Below are positions 41,468-50,327 of a stretch of DNA of 64,000 bases, in pieces. Under the pieces are notes generated by a model that worked only from the letters and a program-made list of their open reading frames with translations, was not told the origin of the DNA and ran no database searches. The position numbers and the translations under genes were made by a program. The stretch lies in the NCBI GenBank assembly GCA_035249305.1, contig DATFGQ010000007.1, forward strand, positions 1 to 64,000. Direction: 5' to 3'. Numbering within the stretch: position 1 is the first letter of the stretch; every line of letters starts with the position of its first letter. The DNA comes from DASUNP01 sp035249305. GTDB lineage: Bacteria; Acidobacteriota; Blastocatellia; UBA7656.

Positions 41468-42631
41468 TTACTGAGTGAGCAGAAATACATCCCAGGCCCA
41501 CCTGCCGAGGTCTGCGCCCTGCATATCTCTTACTTTGGCGCGATAGCGGAACCAGTTGCCATGCTCATCTCTGCGCCTAGATTCTCTGTAATCAAGGTCT
41601 ATGCGTGCGAGTCCCAGTTGTGGCAACGTGTATAACTCACTTGCCTCTGACACCCCGTTATGATTGGCATCTTGCCATAGCCGCAATGAGGGAAAGATCG
41701 AGTCGCTGTTATTTATTCTGCCGTCATTGTTGCCGCCGTTGCTTGATCTGTCGTATTCCGCAAGCGCGAGAAATCCGTTTGGATCGGAAGAGGGGGGCTG
41801 AAGGGTGAAGTTTCCAAACAACTCCCGGCCATTTTCTATAAGGCCATTACCATTTCGATCCAAAGCCAGCCATGCGTCATCTGTGTTTATGGAAGTCCAA
41901 GAAAGCATTTCTGACACGCCATTGCCATCAATATCAAACGTCACTCCGCTGTCGGCGCCAGTGAGGTCAAAGCCGTCTCCTGAAATATCTATCACAATGG
42001 GGCTCGACGTTGTGGTACACCTACAGCAAGTGCGGCACCAGGTCTGCCCGACGGGGCAATCGGGGAACCCACCACTCACGCAATCATCAGGGTTTCTAGG
42101 AGGATTGCAATCCAATTGACTTTGCGGGCAACCTGTCGTAGCGGTGGTGCAAGTTCGCCTTTGTACTCTCGCAACGGGATTGCTAAAGCTACATCCGTCA
42201 AATACTCGGTACGGTCTACAAATTAAATTTCCACAATTGTCTGTATGACTGTTGACGCTAGACGAAGCAACAAGCTGTTCGATATAGCCATTCCCGACAG
42301 TAGGGCATGAAAACGCCGGCCAGCAGTATTGATGCCCGTTACTGCCGCAACAGCCGGTCTGTGTAAAAAGACATTCGCCGCCGACAGAAACATTAAACTC
42401 AGAGGTTCTATTATCTGGCCAGAAAACGGTCCAGGTGGAGTCCTTCGTTATGGGCGTCTCCGGCGCGGTATAAACAGCGCCGCACCCGCCGGGCGGGCTG
42501 AAGGTATCAATAGGAAAGGGGTCAAACCCCGGAGTACAAGGTGGAACGGGCGAGGGCGCGAAACATTGACCGCTCGCACGGCTAGTATAAATGCAGAGAA
42601 GGATCGCCAGAAGAACGCCACAATATAGCAT
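41468..42631 (-). CDS. Secreted Cys-rich protein with Ca-binding-like repeats
   Basis: 387 residues. Signal peptide (about 1-21), then about 200 residues with many Cys (CFAPSPVPPC, CCGSNGHQYC, CRTCCRC and others), followed by a domain (about 215-387) with DISGDGFDLTGADSGV, FDIDGNGVSEML and DRNGNGLIENGRELFGN: Asp-rich loops like dockerin/EF-hand calcium sites found in large surface proteins. Lower GC than most of the window. Function unknown; likely exported. Confidence 0.75.
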   Translation of the reverse strand: MLYCGVLLAILLCIYTSRASGQCFAPSPVPPCTPGFDPFPIDTFSPPGGCGAVYTAPETPITKDSTWTVFWPDNRTSEFNVSVGGECLFTQTGCCGSNGHQYCWPAFSCPTVGNGYIEQLVASSSVNSHTDNCGNLICRPYRVFDGCSFSNPVARVQRRTCTTATTGCPQSQLDCNPPRNPDDCVSGGFPDCPVGQTWCRTCCRCTTTSSPIVIDISGDGFDLTGADSGVTFDIDGNGVSEMLSWTSINTDDAWLALDRNGNGLIENGRELFGNFTLQPPSSDPNGFLALAEYDRSSNGGNNDGRINNSDSIFPSLRLWQDANHNGVSEASELYTLPQLGLARIDLDYRESRRRDEHGNWFRYRAKVRDMQGADLGRWAWDVFLLTQ

Positions 42632-42675
42632 TGAGAAGTGAGAATCTTTACTCCAAGTCAGGAAGAACTCCTCGG

Positions 42676-43551
42676 CTATTGAATTATCTTTCCCCTAGAG
42701 CGAGTCTGCCTTTCAGACCTCTCCAGATAAGTCTTCAGACCAGTTATCTTCTCCCTGGTGTATTTTACTAATTGGCTTAACGCTTCTCTTGTGGCTTTGC
42801 CAGACTTCTGTTTTATGTTATCAATGTGGTGTGACATTATTTTTTCTGTGTGCTCAATTCCGAGCTTGACCCACATCGGTAATGCATCACCTGTTGACTT
42901 TCCCGAATAAGAAAACAGACTGGTCTTTGCGGCATCTATCTCTTGTACCAGCCTCTCGTCACTGACGTTCAAGGTGCTGTCAAGCACCCCAAGCGTATAG
43001 TCCATTTGTATTTCTTGACCAATCCGGTAGTCGTGTAGTTCATTAATAACATTCTGATTGCCGTCGCTTGTCCCATCATCGAAGAGGACGGCATGAATGA
43101 CAAGGCCGCGCGATTCTATTTCATTATTGGCAGCAAGCAACCACATAATTTCTCTTAAAGCGCCCGGGGCAATGCTCTCATCATAAGTGGCTAACATAGA
43201 ATCTTTTACCTCCGACGTGATGCCGAGGGAAATCTGATAAGCTGTAATCTTTTTATCAGTATTATTCATAAGCGTTAGCTTTATGTGGCCTGCCGGTGTT
43301 TTTTCAATTCCCTGAATCGCGAAGGCAGAGGTTTGATTGTCGATCTTTAAGTCTTCAACCTTAAAAGTCTCTTTGAGTTTTGCCGACAGTTGCATAAGCT
43401 CTTGTTTCTTAAGCTCATTGCGGCTTGAAGGCTCTTGTATATTTTTCCCCTCCAGGCGAACAGTATATATAGCTAGCAAGGCTAGGAAGAATAAAATAGT
43501 GGCAATAACGATGGGACGTGACCCCTGAGACAGGGGATTACGCTTTTTCAT
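42676..43551 (-). CDS. Uncharacterised membrane-anchored protein, low GC
   Basis: 291 residues with one N-terminal membrane helix (about 12-30: PIVIATILFFLALLAIYTV) and a soluble remainder. Low-GC codons throughout (many A/T third positions), unlike neighbours. Segment NNTDKKITAYQISLGI and the following beta-rich part hint at an Ig-like fold; the C-terminal third is helical and Lys/Arg-rich. No family recognised. Follows the Cys-rich gene in the same direction. Confidence 0.7.
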   Translation of the reverse strand: MKKRNPLSQGSRPIVIATILFFLALLAIYTVRLEGKNIQEPSSRNELKKQELMQLSAKLKETFKVEDLKIDNQTSAFAIQGIEKTPAGHIKLTLMNNTDKKITAYQISLGITSEVKDSMLATYDESIAPGALREIMWLLAANNEIESRGLVIHAVLFDDGTSDGNQNVINELHDYRIGQEIQMDYTLGVLDSTLNVSDERLVQEIDAAKTSLFSYSGKSTGDALPMWVKLGIEHTEKIMSHHIDNIKQKSGKATREALSQLVKYTREKITGLKTYLERSERQTRSRGKIIQ

Positions 43552-43721
43552 AGGAATTGCTCCTTCTGTAAAGACCGGTTATGTATTGCTGAAAAGCGCG
43601 GCTTCGTGATGTCAATGCTTCTGAACCACTTGTACGCCTCTTAAACATGTCTGTCAACAAAATAATTTTCATTACATTCAATGGTAAGGTATGATTTACC
43701 TCTCTGCGGCGGGCGTCTAGC

Positions 43722-44237
43722 TTACTGGCGGGCAAAATCCTTCGGGTCAAACTCGTTGAAGAACCAGTCTAAGAGCGGCTCGTGGCCCCAGGCCGTGTAC
43801 CAGCCGTACTTCATCATCTCCTCATACGCCTGCTGCTTTGTCCAGCCTTGATCCGTCACGCGGTAGACCGCGACCAAAGTCCCCGTCCGGTGTCTGCCCC
43901 CGCGACAGTGGACGAAGATCGCGCCCCGCTCGTCGGCCGTGCGGACGTAGTCGAGCCACTCTTTGACGCGCGCGGCCGTCGGAGTGTCTTTGTCGGAAAA
44001 CGGTATGTGTCGCCACTCCGTTATTCCCGCCGCGAGCGCGCGCTGGCGGTCTTCGCGGCTCTCGGTTTCGATCATGCTGCAAACCCTGCGCACGCCGAGC
44101 TTCTCGGAAAGCGCGCGGTAGCCTTCCCTGTCGGGCAGCGCGCCTCTGTAGATTGTCTCTGTGACTTTTCCGAAGTTCCTGATAGGAATGTTACGGTCGT
44201 TCTTGGTTTGCGACTTAGTCCACTGTATCAACCACAC
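43722..44237 (-). CDS. Dual-specificity/tyrosine-type phosphatase
   Basis: 171 residues with the CX5R signature HCRGGRHRTG (Cys111, Arg117) in a small dual-specificity phosphatase fold; the general acid is likely Asp in FSDKDTP near 81-86. Dephosphorylates phosphotyrosine or other phosphomonoesters; target unknown. No cognate kinase nearby. Same strand as the short gene and ligase upstream, but separated by 29 bases. Confidence 0.88.
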   Translation of the reverse strand: MWLIQWTKSQTKNDRNIPIRNFGKVTETIYRGALPDREGYRALSEKLGVRRVCSMIETESREDRQRALAAGITEWRHIPFSDKDTPTAARVKEWLDYVRTADERGAIFVHCRGGRHRTGTLVAVYRVTDQGWTKQQAYEEMMKYGWYTAWGHEPLLDWFFNEFDPKDFARQ

Positions 44238-44266
44238 TGGTTCGACCTCAGAATCTTTTTCACAAG

Positions 44267-44539
44267 CTATATCTCGAACAACAAGCCCTGAGCGTTTGCT
44301 TCCACGGCCGGCTCTTGACCGGGTTCCGCATCGTTTCGGCGCACGGTGTCGAGCACGCTGACGGTTATCTTCGCGCTCTTGATGTGACGGCCCCTGACGT
44401 GAGGGCGGCGGCTGATCTCCTCGCAGGCGATTCTTATGGCCGCCGGCCAGTTAGAGCTTTCGACCTTCGCCTCCTGCTCCGCGTGGGCCGCCGCGAGGTC
44501 CGGCAGCGTCACCGTCACGTTAAAGATCTTATTCGCCAT
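44267..44539 (-). CDS. Small hypothetical protein
   Basis: 90 residues without signal or membrane segments. VTVTLPDLAAAHAEQEAKVESSNWPAAIRIACEEISRRPHV is followed by KSAKITVSVLD. No family recognised. It starts directly after the upstream acyl-CoA synthetase stop (no gap), so it is probably cotranscribed and translationally coupled with it. GC-rich coding bias supports it as real. Confidence 0.6.
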   Translation of the reverse strand: MANKIFNVTVTLPDLAAAHAEQEAKVESSNWPAAIRIACEEISRRPHVRGRHIKSAKITVSVLDTVRRNDAEPGQEPAVEANAQGLLFEI

Positions 44540-46138
44540 TCAGTTCACCCGCTTGGCTTCGCCTTTCCAGAACCGCTCGCGCAGGACGTTCTTTTGAATC
44601 TTGCCCGTTGCCGTCCGCGGCAGCGCGTCAATGAAGTCTACGCGCTTGGGGCATTTGAAGTGCGCCAGCCGCTCGCGGCAGAACTCGACCAGCTCGGCCT
44701 CGGTCGCCTGAGCGCCGGCCTTGAGCACGACGATGGCGTAAGGCACTTCGCCCCAGCGCTCGTCCGGCGCGGCGATCACGGCCGCTTCGAGCACCGAAGT
44801 GTGCTTATACAAAAGCCCCTCGACTTCGATCGAAGAGATGTTTTCGCCGCCAGATATTATCAGGTCCTTCTTGCGGTCTACGACTTCGATGTAGCCTTCG
44901 CCGTCGATCAACGCCATGTCGCCCGTGTGAAACCAGCCGTCGACTATCACGGCGTCGGTGGCTTCGGGCTGCCGCCAGTAGCCCGCCATCACGACGTTGG
45001 CGCGCGTTATAACCTCTCCCACTTCGCCGCCGTCTGGCGCAAGGTCGCGGCCGTCGTCGCCGACAACTCGTATGTCTACGCCGATCATCGGGTAGCCCGT
45101 CTTCGCCTGCACGCGGCAGCGCTGGTCGGCGGGCCAGTCTTCCATATGAGGCTTGATCTTTGAGACGGTCAAGAAGGGCGAGGTCTCGGTCAGGCCGTAG
45201 ATTTGAATCACGCGCCAGCCGAATCGCTCCTGCGCCCCTTGAATGGTGGCAAGCGGCGGCGCGCTCCCCGCTGTCGCCACGCGCATGCCCGCCGGGAGCG
45301 CGGCTATTCGGTCAGGCTCAAGCTCGTGGTTCAAAGCCATGTTTATCATCGTCGGCGGCATGGCCGCGAAGGTGACCCGCTCGCGCGCTACGAGATCGAA
45401 GAAAGCCGCGGGCTCGAACTTTTTTATTATGACGTGAGTCGCGCCCATCCCCGTCGCGGCGTAAGGTATGCCCCACCCGTTGCAATGAAACTGCGCGAGC
45501 GTGTGCAGGTAAACGTCGCGCTCGTTTATCTCGAACTCGCAGATCGAGTTCATGGCGTTAAGATAAAGGTTGCGGTGCGTGAGCATCACGCCCTTCGGCC
45601 GTCCCGTCGTGCCCGACGTGTAGAGCAGCGCCGACGGCTCGTTCTCTTCTATCTCGACCGGATGGGGCTGTTCGGCGGAGCTCCCCGCCAAGAGCGTCTC
45701 GTAGTCCATCCATTGATCCGTAGACTCAATCGCCGAGTCGCGGGCGACGATGAATCGCTCCACGGTTTCGAGCCGGCCGCGTATGGGCTCGACCAGATGC
45801 TCAAGGCCCTCTTCGACTATGACGACTTTAGCCCCGCCGTGGTTGAGGATGTAGAGAAAATCGTCCGACACCAAACGAAAGTTCAGCGGCATCAGTATCG
45901 AGCCGTTGAGCGGCGTGCCGAAGAAAGCTTCGAGTACCCGGTGGCAGTTCTGCGACAGCATAGCGACGCGCTCGCCCTTCCTGACCCCGAGCGACCGCAT
46001 GAGATTCGCCCAGCGGTAGACGCGCTCGGCGAACTGGCCGTAGGTCAATCGGGTCTTGCCGCAGACGACGGCCTCTTTGGTGGAGTGCGCGACGACGGCG
46101 CGTTTTAGGAAGTCGTATTCATTGAGCGGAACGATCAC
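44540..46138 (-). CDS. Acyl-CoA synthetase (AMP-binding)
   Basis: 532 residues, same ANL layout as the ligase at 19889: YTSGTTGRPKGVM, IYGLTETSPF, FHTGDMALIDGEGY, DRKKDLIISGGENISS and the C-terminal Lys in TATGKIQKNVL. The two share LHT-x3-FHVNGWG/CNGWG-like N-lobe motifs, suggesting paralogues with similar acid substrates (medium-chain or aryl acids are possible; not decided). Followed by a 90-residue gene, preceded divergently by a thioesterase. Confidence 0.93.
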   Translation of the reverse strand: MIVPLNEYDFLKRAVVAHSTKEAVVCGKTRLTYGQFAERVYRWANLMRSLGVRKGERVAMLSQNCHRVLEAFFGTPLNGSILMPLNFRLVSDDFLYILNHGGAKVVIVEEGLEHLVEPIRGRLETVERFIVARDSAIESTDQWMDYETLLAGSSAEQPHPVEIEENEPSALLYTSGTTGRPKGVMLTHRNLYLNAMNSICEFEINERDVYLHTLAQFHCNGWGIPYAATGMGATHVIIKKFEPAAFFDLVARERVTFAAMPPTMINMALNHELEPDRIAALPAGMRVATAGSAPPLATIQGAQERFGWRVIQIYGLTETSPFLTVSKIKPHMEDWPADQRCRVQAKTGYPMIGVDIRVVGDDGRDLAPDGGEVGEVITRANVVMAGYWRQPEATDAVIVDGWFHTGDMALIDGEGYIEVVDRKKDLIISGGENISSIEVEGLLYKHTSVLEAAVIAAPDERWGEVPYAIVVLKAGAQATEAELVEFCRERLAHFKCPKRVDFIDALPRTATGKIQKNVLRERFWKGEAKRVN

Positions 46139-46270
46139 TGCTTAACCTCCCGGCTCGATCTATCTTGATTGCAATACGGCGTGCGCGTGTGAGCATAACA
46201 CAAGTGCCAAACCGGCCGAAACCGCTCGCCACGTTGATTAGTCCCTCGGTTTCAGGCATGATTTCGGCCC

Positions 46271-46699
46271 GTGAAGAGTGACTTTAATTTCAATCATAAG
46301 CTGCGGGTAAGGTTCGGCGAGACGGACTTGCAAGGCATTGTCTTTAACGGCAACTACCTGACTTATTATGACGTGGCCTGGACCGAATATTTTCGCGCGC
46401 TCGGGCTCGATTACAAAAATATGATCGAGACGGGCCTGGACACCGTGCTCGCGCGAACGACTATGGAGTTCAAAGCGCCGGCCTATTTCGACGAGATACT
46501 CGAAGTCCACGTTCGCGTGTCGGGGATAGGTAACACCAGCTTGACGTTCGAGTTCGAGATATACCGCGAGGGCGAAGACGTGCTGATAGGGTCGGCCTCG
46601 TCGCTTTACGTCTGCATAGACCCGAAGACGCTCAGGCCCTTGCGCGCGCCCGACCACTTGCGCGAGATGATAAGCCGGTTTGAAGGGAGAGAGTTTTAA
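46271..46699 (+). CDS. Acyl-CoA thioesterase, hotdog fold (4HBT/YbgC-like)
   Basis: 142 residues, GTG start. The catalytic-loop segment RFGETDLQGIVFNGNYLTYYDVAW is typical of the YbgC/4-hydroxybenzoyl-CoA thioesterase group (conserved Asp in the ETD motif). Hydrolyses acyl-CoA to free acid. Divergent from the acyl-CoA synthetase and 91 bases before the acyl-CoA dehydrogenase; the set suggests a fatty-acid or aromatic-acid catabolic neighbourhood. Confidence 0.88.
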   Translation: MKSDFNFNHKLRVRFGETDLQGIVFNGNYLTYYDVAWTEYFRALGLDYKNMIETGLDTVLARTTMEFKAPAYFDEILEVHVRVSGIGNTSLTFEFEIYREGEDVLIGSASSLYVCIDPKTLRPLRAPDHLREMISRFEGREF

Positions 46700-46775
46700 G
46701 AATCGAGAATTGGTGTCGTTAGCTTGAAACTCTGTATTCTTAATTCTAAATTCTTAATGCTCACTTCTAGATTCC
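46700..46775. repeat. Heptad repeat, ATTCTTA/ATTCTAA family
   Basis: Right arm ATTCTTA, ATTCTAA, ATTCTTA in 7-bp phase plus a looser CTCACTTCTAGATTC end; left arm AAGAATCGAGAATTG begins at the thioesterase stop. Located just before the ribosome binding site of the acyl-CoA dehydrogenase gene. Confidence 0.75.
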
Positions 46776-46790
46776 CGGACGGAGGCAGTT

Positions 46791-48572
46791 ATGACTAGTA
46801 AAGCCGAACGGTCGCAGCCCATCAAAGGCGGCGCGTTTCTGATCGAAGACGCCGCGGCGGAAGAGGTCTTCACGCCCGAAGACATAAACGAAGAGCAGCG
46901 GATGTTTGCGCAGACGGCCGAAGAGTTCCTGCGCAAAGAGGTCATCCCGCGCGAAGACGAGATCTACGCTAAGAACTGGGAGACGCACCGCGAGCTGATG
47001 CGCAAGGCGGGCGAGCTGGGCCTGCTGAGCATAGACATCCCCGAGAAGTACGGCGGGCTCGGGCTGAATAAAGTGAGCTCGGCCATCGTCGGCGAGCAGT
47101 TCGCCCTTCAGGCGTCGTTCGCCGGGACGCAGAGCTCGCACGTAAACATCGGCACGCTCCCCATAGTCTTTTTCGGCACCGAAGAGCAGAAGAAAAAATA
47201 CCTGCCCCGGCTGGCCACGGGCGAGATGATAGGCGCCTACGCGCTAACCGAGCCGCACTCGGGGTCCGACGCGCTGGCGGCGAAGACGAAGGCCGTACTT
47301 TCGGAAGACCAGACGCATTACGTCCTGAACGGCCAGAAGATGTGGATCACAAACGGCAGCTTCGCCGATCTGTTCACGGTCTTCGCCAAAGTCGACGGCG
47401 AGAAGTTCACGGCCTTCCTCGTAGAGCGCGGGCCGGGCCTCGTGAGCGGGCACGAAGAGAAGAAGCTGGGCATCGACGGGTCGTCGACGACGGCGCTGAT
47501 GCTTGAAGACTGCCGCGTGCCGGTCGAAAACGTGCTCGGGGAGATAGGGCGCGGCCACAAGATCGCCTTCAATGTCTTGAACATCGGCCGCCTTAAGCTC
47601 GGCGCGCGCTCGGTCGGCACGATAAAGCTCTCGCTGGGCCAGTCGATTCAGTACGCGAAAGAGCGCCACCAGTTCGGCCAGCCGATCGCGAACTTCGGGC
47701 TGATAAAACAGAAGCTCGCCGAGATGGCCGTCCGCGCTTACGTGGGCGAAGCGATTCTCTACCGCACGCTCGGGACTATCGATCGCGCGCTTGAGCAGGC
47801 CGACAAGGAGAACCCGGCCGAAGTCCTCCGCGTGCTTGAGCAGTACGCAATAGAGTGCTCGATCATAAAGGTGTGGGAGAGCGAAGCCCTCGGCTACGTC
47901 GTCGACGAACAGGTGCAGGTCTACGGCGGGTACGGGTATTCGAAAGATTATCCCGCCGAGCGGGCTTACCGCGACGCGCGCATCGCGCGAATCTACGAGG
48001 GGACGAACGAGATCAACCGCATAGTGATCGCGAGCCAGTTGCTGCGCCGCGCCGGGTCGGGCGAGCTCGGCCTTCTGGAAGCGGCCCGCGACGCCGAGGC
48101 CGACGGACCCGACAGGGGCGACACGATGGAGATGAGTGTGGCGAACGCCGCGTTCTCTCACGAGCTGCGCATGCTTGCGGGCGCGAAGAAGATCACGCTC
48201 GCCGCCATCAACAATGTCGTGACGGCGCACGGCGATCGAGCGCGCGACGAGCAGGAGCTGCTCGGGCTGATAGCCGAGATGGTGATGGACGTTTACGCGC
48301 TGGAGAGCGCGCTGCTCCGCACTCAGCGCGTCATCAACGAGCGGGGGCTTGAGCGCTCCGCGATCCCTATAGAGATCACCCGCGTCTTTGCCCGCGACGC
48401 CGCATCGCGCGTCGAGCGCGCGGGGCGCATGATCGCCACGGAGACGGGCGCGGGAGACGACAAGGGGGCGGACTTGATCGACCGGCTGACGCACCACGCG
48501 CCGATCAAGATGGTTCAAGCGCGCCGCCGCATCGCCGACGCGATGATCGCGGCAGGCAAATACAACCTGTGA
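46791..48572 (+). CDS. Acyl-CoA dehydrogenase
   Basis: 593 residues, longer than classic 380-residue members because of a C-terminal extension (about 430-593), as in VLCAD-type enzymes. FAD-linked motifs: GAYALTEPHSGSDALAAKTKA (near 148), WITNGSFADLFTVFAKVDG, HQFGQPIANFGLIKQKLAEM, and IARIYEGTNEINRIVI near 400, where the Glu after YEGTNE may be the catalytic base. Oxidises acyl-CoA to enoyl-CoA in beta-oxidation. RBS GGAGG lies seven bases before the ATG. The amidohydrolase gene begins one base after the stop. Confidence 0.93.
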   Translation: MTSKAERSQPIKGGAFLIEDAAAEEVFTPEDINEEQRMFAQTAEEFLRKEVIPREDEIYAKNWETHRELMRKAGELGLLSIDIPEKYGGLGLNKVSSAIVGEQFALQASFAGTQSSHVNIGTLPIVFFGTEEQKKKYLPRLATGEMIGAYALTEPHSGSDALAAKTKAVLSEDQTHYVLNGQKMWITNGSFADLFTVFAKVDGEKFTAFLVERGPGLVSGHEEKKLGIDGSSTTALMLEDCRVPVENVLGEIGRGHKIAFNVLNIGRLKLGARSVGTIKLSLGQSIQYAKERHQFGQPIANFGLIKQKLAEMAVRAYVGEAILYRTLGTIDRALEQADKENPAEVLRVLEQYAIECSIIKVWESEALGYVVDEQVQVYGGYGYSKDYPAERAYRDARIARIYEGTNEINRIVIASQLLRRAGSGELGLLEAARDAEADGPDRGDTMEMSVANAAFSHELRMLAGAKKITLAAINNVVTAHGDRARDEQELLGLIAEMVMDVYALESALLRTQRVINERGLERSAIPIEITRVFARDAASRVERAGRMIATETGAGDDKGADLIDRLTHHAPIKMVQARRRIADAMIAAGKYNL

Positions 48573-48573
48573 G

Positions 48574-50265
48574 ATGAAGAAAATGCGAATCATTACTTTG
48601 ATCCTGACGATCGTTATTGTCTGCCTTGTGCCCGTCCGAAGCCAGGCGCAAGCCGCCGACATAGTCTTCAAGAACGGCAACGTCTACACCGTAAACGAGC
48701 GCCAGCCGCGGGCCGAGGCCATAGCGGTCAAGGGCAATAAGATCATCTTCGTGGGGTCGAACAAGGCCGCGAAGGCTTACGAAGGTAAGACGACCCGCGT
48801 CATCGATCTTCAAGGCAAGACGGTCGTACCCGGCATGGCCGACGCGCATTACCACCTGGCGGGCGTCGGCGCGCGCGAGATGAACCTCAACCTCGAAGGC
48901 ACGGCGAGCAAAGAAGAGTTCCTCGCGAAGGTGAAGGCGCGCGTAGACCGCGCGAAGGCGGGCGAGTGGGTCACGGGGCGCGGGTGGATAGAGACTTTCT
49001 GGAAGCCCCCCACGTTTCCTACGCGCTGGGACCTCGACAAGATCGCGCCTAATAATCCCATCTACCTGACGCGCGCCGACGGGCATGCGTCGGTGGTGAA
49101 CAGCGCGGCGCTGAAGGTCGCGGGCGTGACTCGCGAGACGCCCGCCCCGCAGGGCGGCGAGATAATGAAGGACAGGCAGACGGGCGAGCCTTCGGGCATG
49201 CTGGTCGACCGCGCGCAGAACATAGTGGGCCGTCACGTCCCGCCTGCGACCGAAGCCGACCTGGAGGAGGCTCTGGTCTTAGGCGTCCGGCGGAGCATAG
49301 AGCTCGGGTGGACGCAGATTCAAAACGCGGGCAGCCCGTTTTCTGAAGTGGAGCTGCTCAGGAAGCTCTACAGGGACGGCAAAATCAAGCTCCGTATCTA
49401 TGAAGCCATCCGCGGCCCAAGCCCCGACGCCGCGCGGCTGTTGCGCGAAGGCGCTTCGACCGGCGAGTTCGACAATCGATTCACCGTGCGCACGATCAAA
49501 GTCAGCATAGACGGCGCGCTGGGTTCGAAGGGCGCGGCGCTGCTTGAGCCTTACTCGGACCACGACACCACGGGCCTGCTGATGTACAAAGAGGAAGACC
49601 TGATGCCGATGTTCACCGAAGCGCTCCGCCAGGGGATACAGGTCGAAACCCACGCCATAGGCGACCGCGCCAATCGGGTGATACTCGATATCTACGAGAA
49701 GGCTTTCAAATCGGTGCCGCCCGCGGAGCGCAAGCAGCGCGAACCGCGCTGGAGGGTCGAGCACGCGCAGATAATGCACCCGTCCGACATCCCGCGGTTC
49801 AAACAGCTCGGCGTCATCCCTTCGATGCAGCCTTCGCACGCCATAGGCGACCTTCACTTCGCGCCCAGCCGCGTAGGCGTTAAGCGGCTCGAAGGCGCAT
49901 ACGCGTGGCAGACATTTATAAAGAGCGGCTCGATCATCGCTGGCGGCTCGGACGCTCCGGTCGAGCGCGGGGAGCCGATGATAGAGTTTTACGCCGCCGT
50001 CGCGCGCCGGGACCAGAAAGGGTTTACGGGCGAGGGCTGGCACCCGGAGCAGGCCGTCTCGCGCGAGCAGGCTCTGAAGATGTTCACGATCTGGGCGGCC
50101 TACGCCGCGTTTGAAGAGGGCGTGAGAGGCTCTATCGAAGTGGGCAAGCTTGCGGACCTGACGATTCTTTCAGCCGACATAATGAAGATAGCCGCGCCTG
50201 AGATCCTCAAGACGCGCTGCGTGATGACGGTGATCAATGGCGAGGTAGTCTTTGAAACCCCGTAA
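48574..50265 (+). CDS. Amidohydrolase (YtcJ-like, exported)
   Basis: 563 residues. Signal peptide (about 1-26), then an amidohydrolase/YtcJ-like TIM-barrel: GMADAHYHLAG (metal-binding H-x-H near 85), VETHAIGDRANRV, RVEHAQIMHPSDI and AGGSDAPVERGEP (C-terminal Asp). Usual substrates of the family are N-linked amides, but this secreted version has no assigned substrate. Starts one base after the acyl-CoA dehydrogenase stop, so cotranscription is likely although the functions are not obviously linked. Confidence 0.88.
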   Translation: MKKMRIITLILTIVIVCLVPVRSQAQAADIVFKNGNVYTVNERQPRAEAIAVKGNKIIFVGSNKAAKAYEGKTTRVIDLQGKTVVPGMADAHYHLAGVGAREMNLNLEGTASKEEFLAKVKARVDRAKAGEWVTGRGWIETFWKPPTFPTRWDLDKIAPNNPIYLTRADGHASVVNSAALKVAGVTRETPAPQGGEIMKDRQTGEPSGMLVDRAQNIVGRHVPPATEADLEEALVLGVRRSIELGWTQIQNAGSPFSEVELLRKLYRDGKIKLRIYEAIRGPSPDAARLLREGASTGEFDNRFTVRTIKVSIDGALGSKGAALLEPYSDHDTTGLLMYKEEDLMPMFTEALRQGIQVETHAIGDRANRVILDIYEKAFKSVPPAERKQREPRWRVEHAQIMHPSDIPRFKQLGVIPSMQPSHAIGDLHFAPSRVGVKRLEGAYAWQTFIKSGSIIAGGSDAPVERGEPMIEFYAAVARRDQKGFTGEGWHPEQAVSREQALKMFTIWAAYAAFEEGVRGSIEVGKLADLTILSADIMKIAAPEILKTRCVMTVINGEVVFETP

Positions 50266-50327
50266 ACAGTGAACCGTGACTAGTGAGCAGTTTTATCTTC
50301 ACACTAGTCACGGTTCGCTTATCACTC
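50266..50327. repeat. Inverted heptad-type repeat, AGTGAACCGTGACTAG
   Basis: Left arm AGTGAACCGTGACTAGTGAG pairs with right arm CTAGTCACGGTTCGC around a short TTTTATCTTC loop. It begins right after the amidohydrolase stop codon and abuts element B. Words are related to 360-433 and 2739-2812. Confidence 0.8.

Noticed and set aside
43538..43750. 70-codon minus-strand frame between the anchored protein and phosphatase
   Set aside because: No ribosome binding site, no motif, overlaps both neighbours' ends.
47244..48680. 478-codon frame opposite the acyl-CoA dehydrogenase
   Set aside because: Shadow frame without motifs; opposite strand has all acyl-CoA dehydrogenase signatures.
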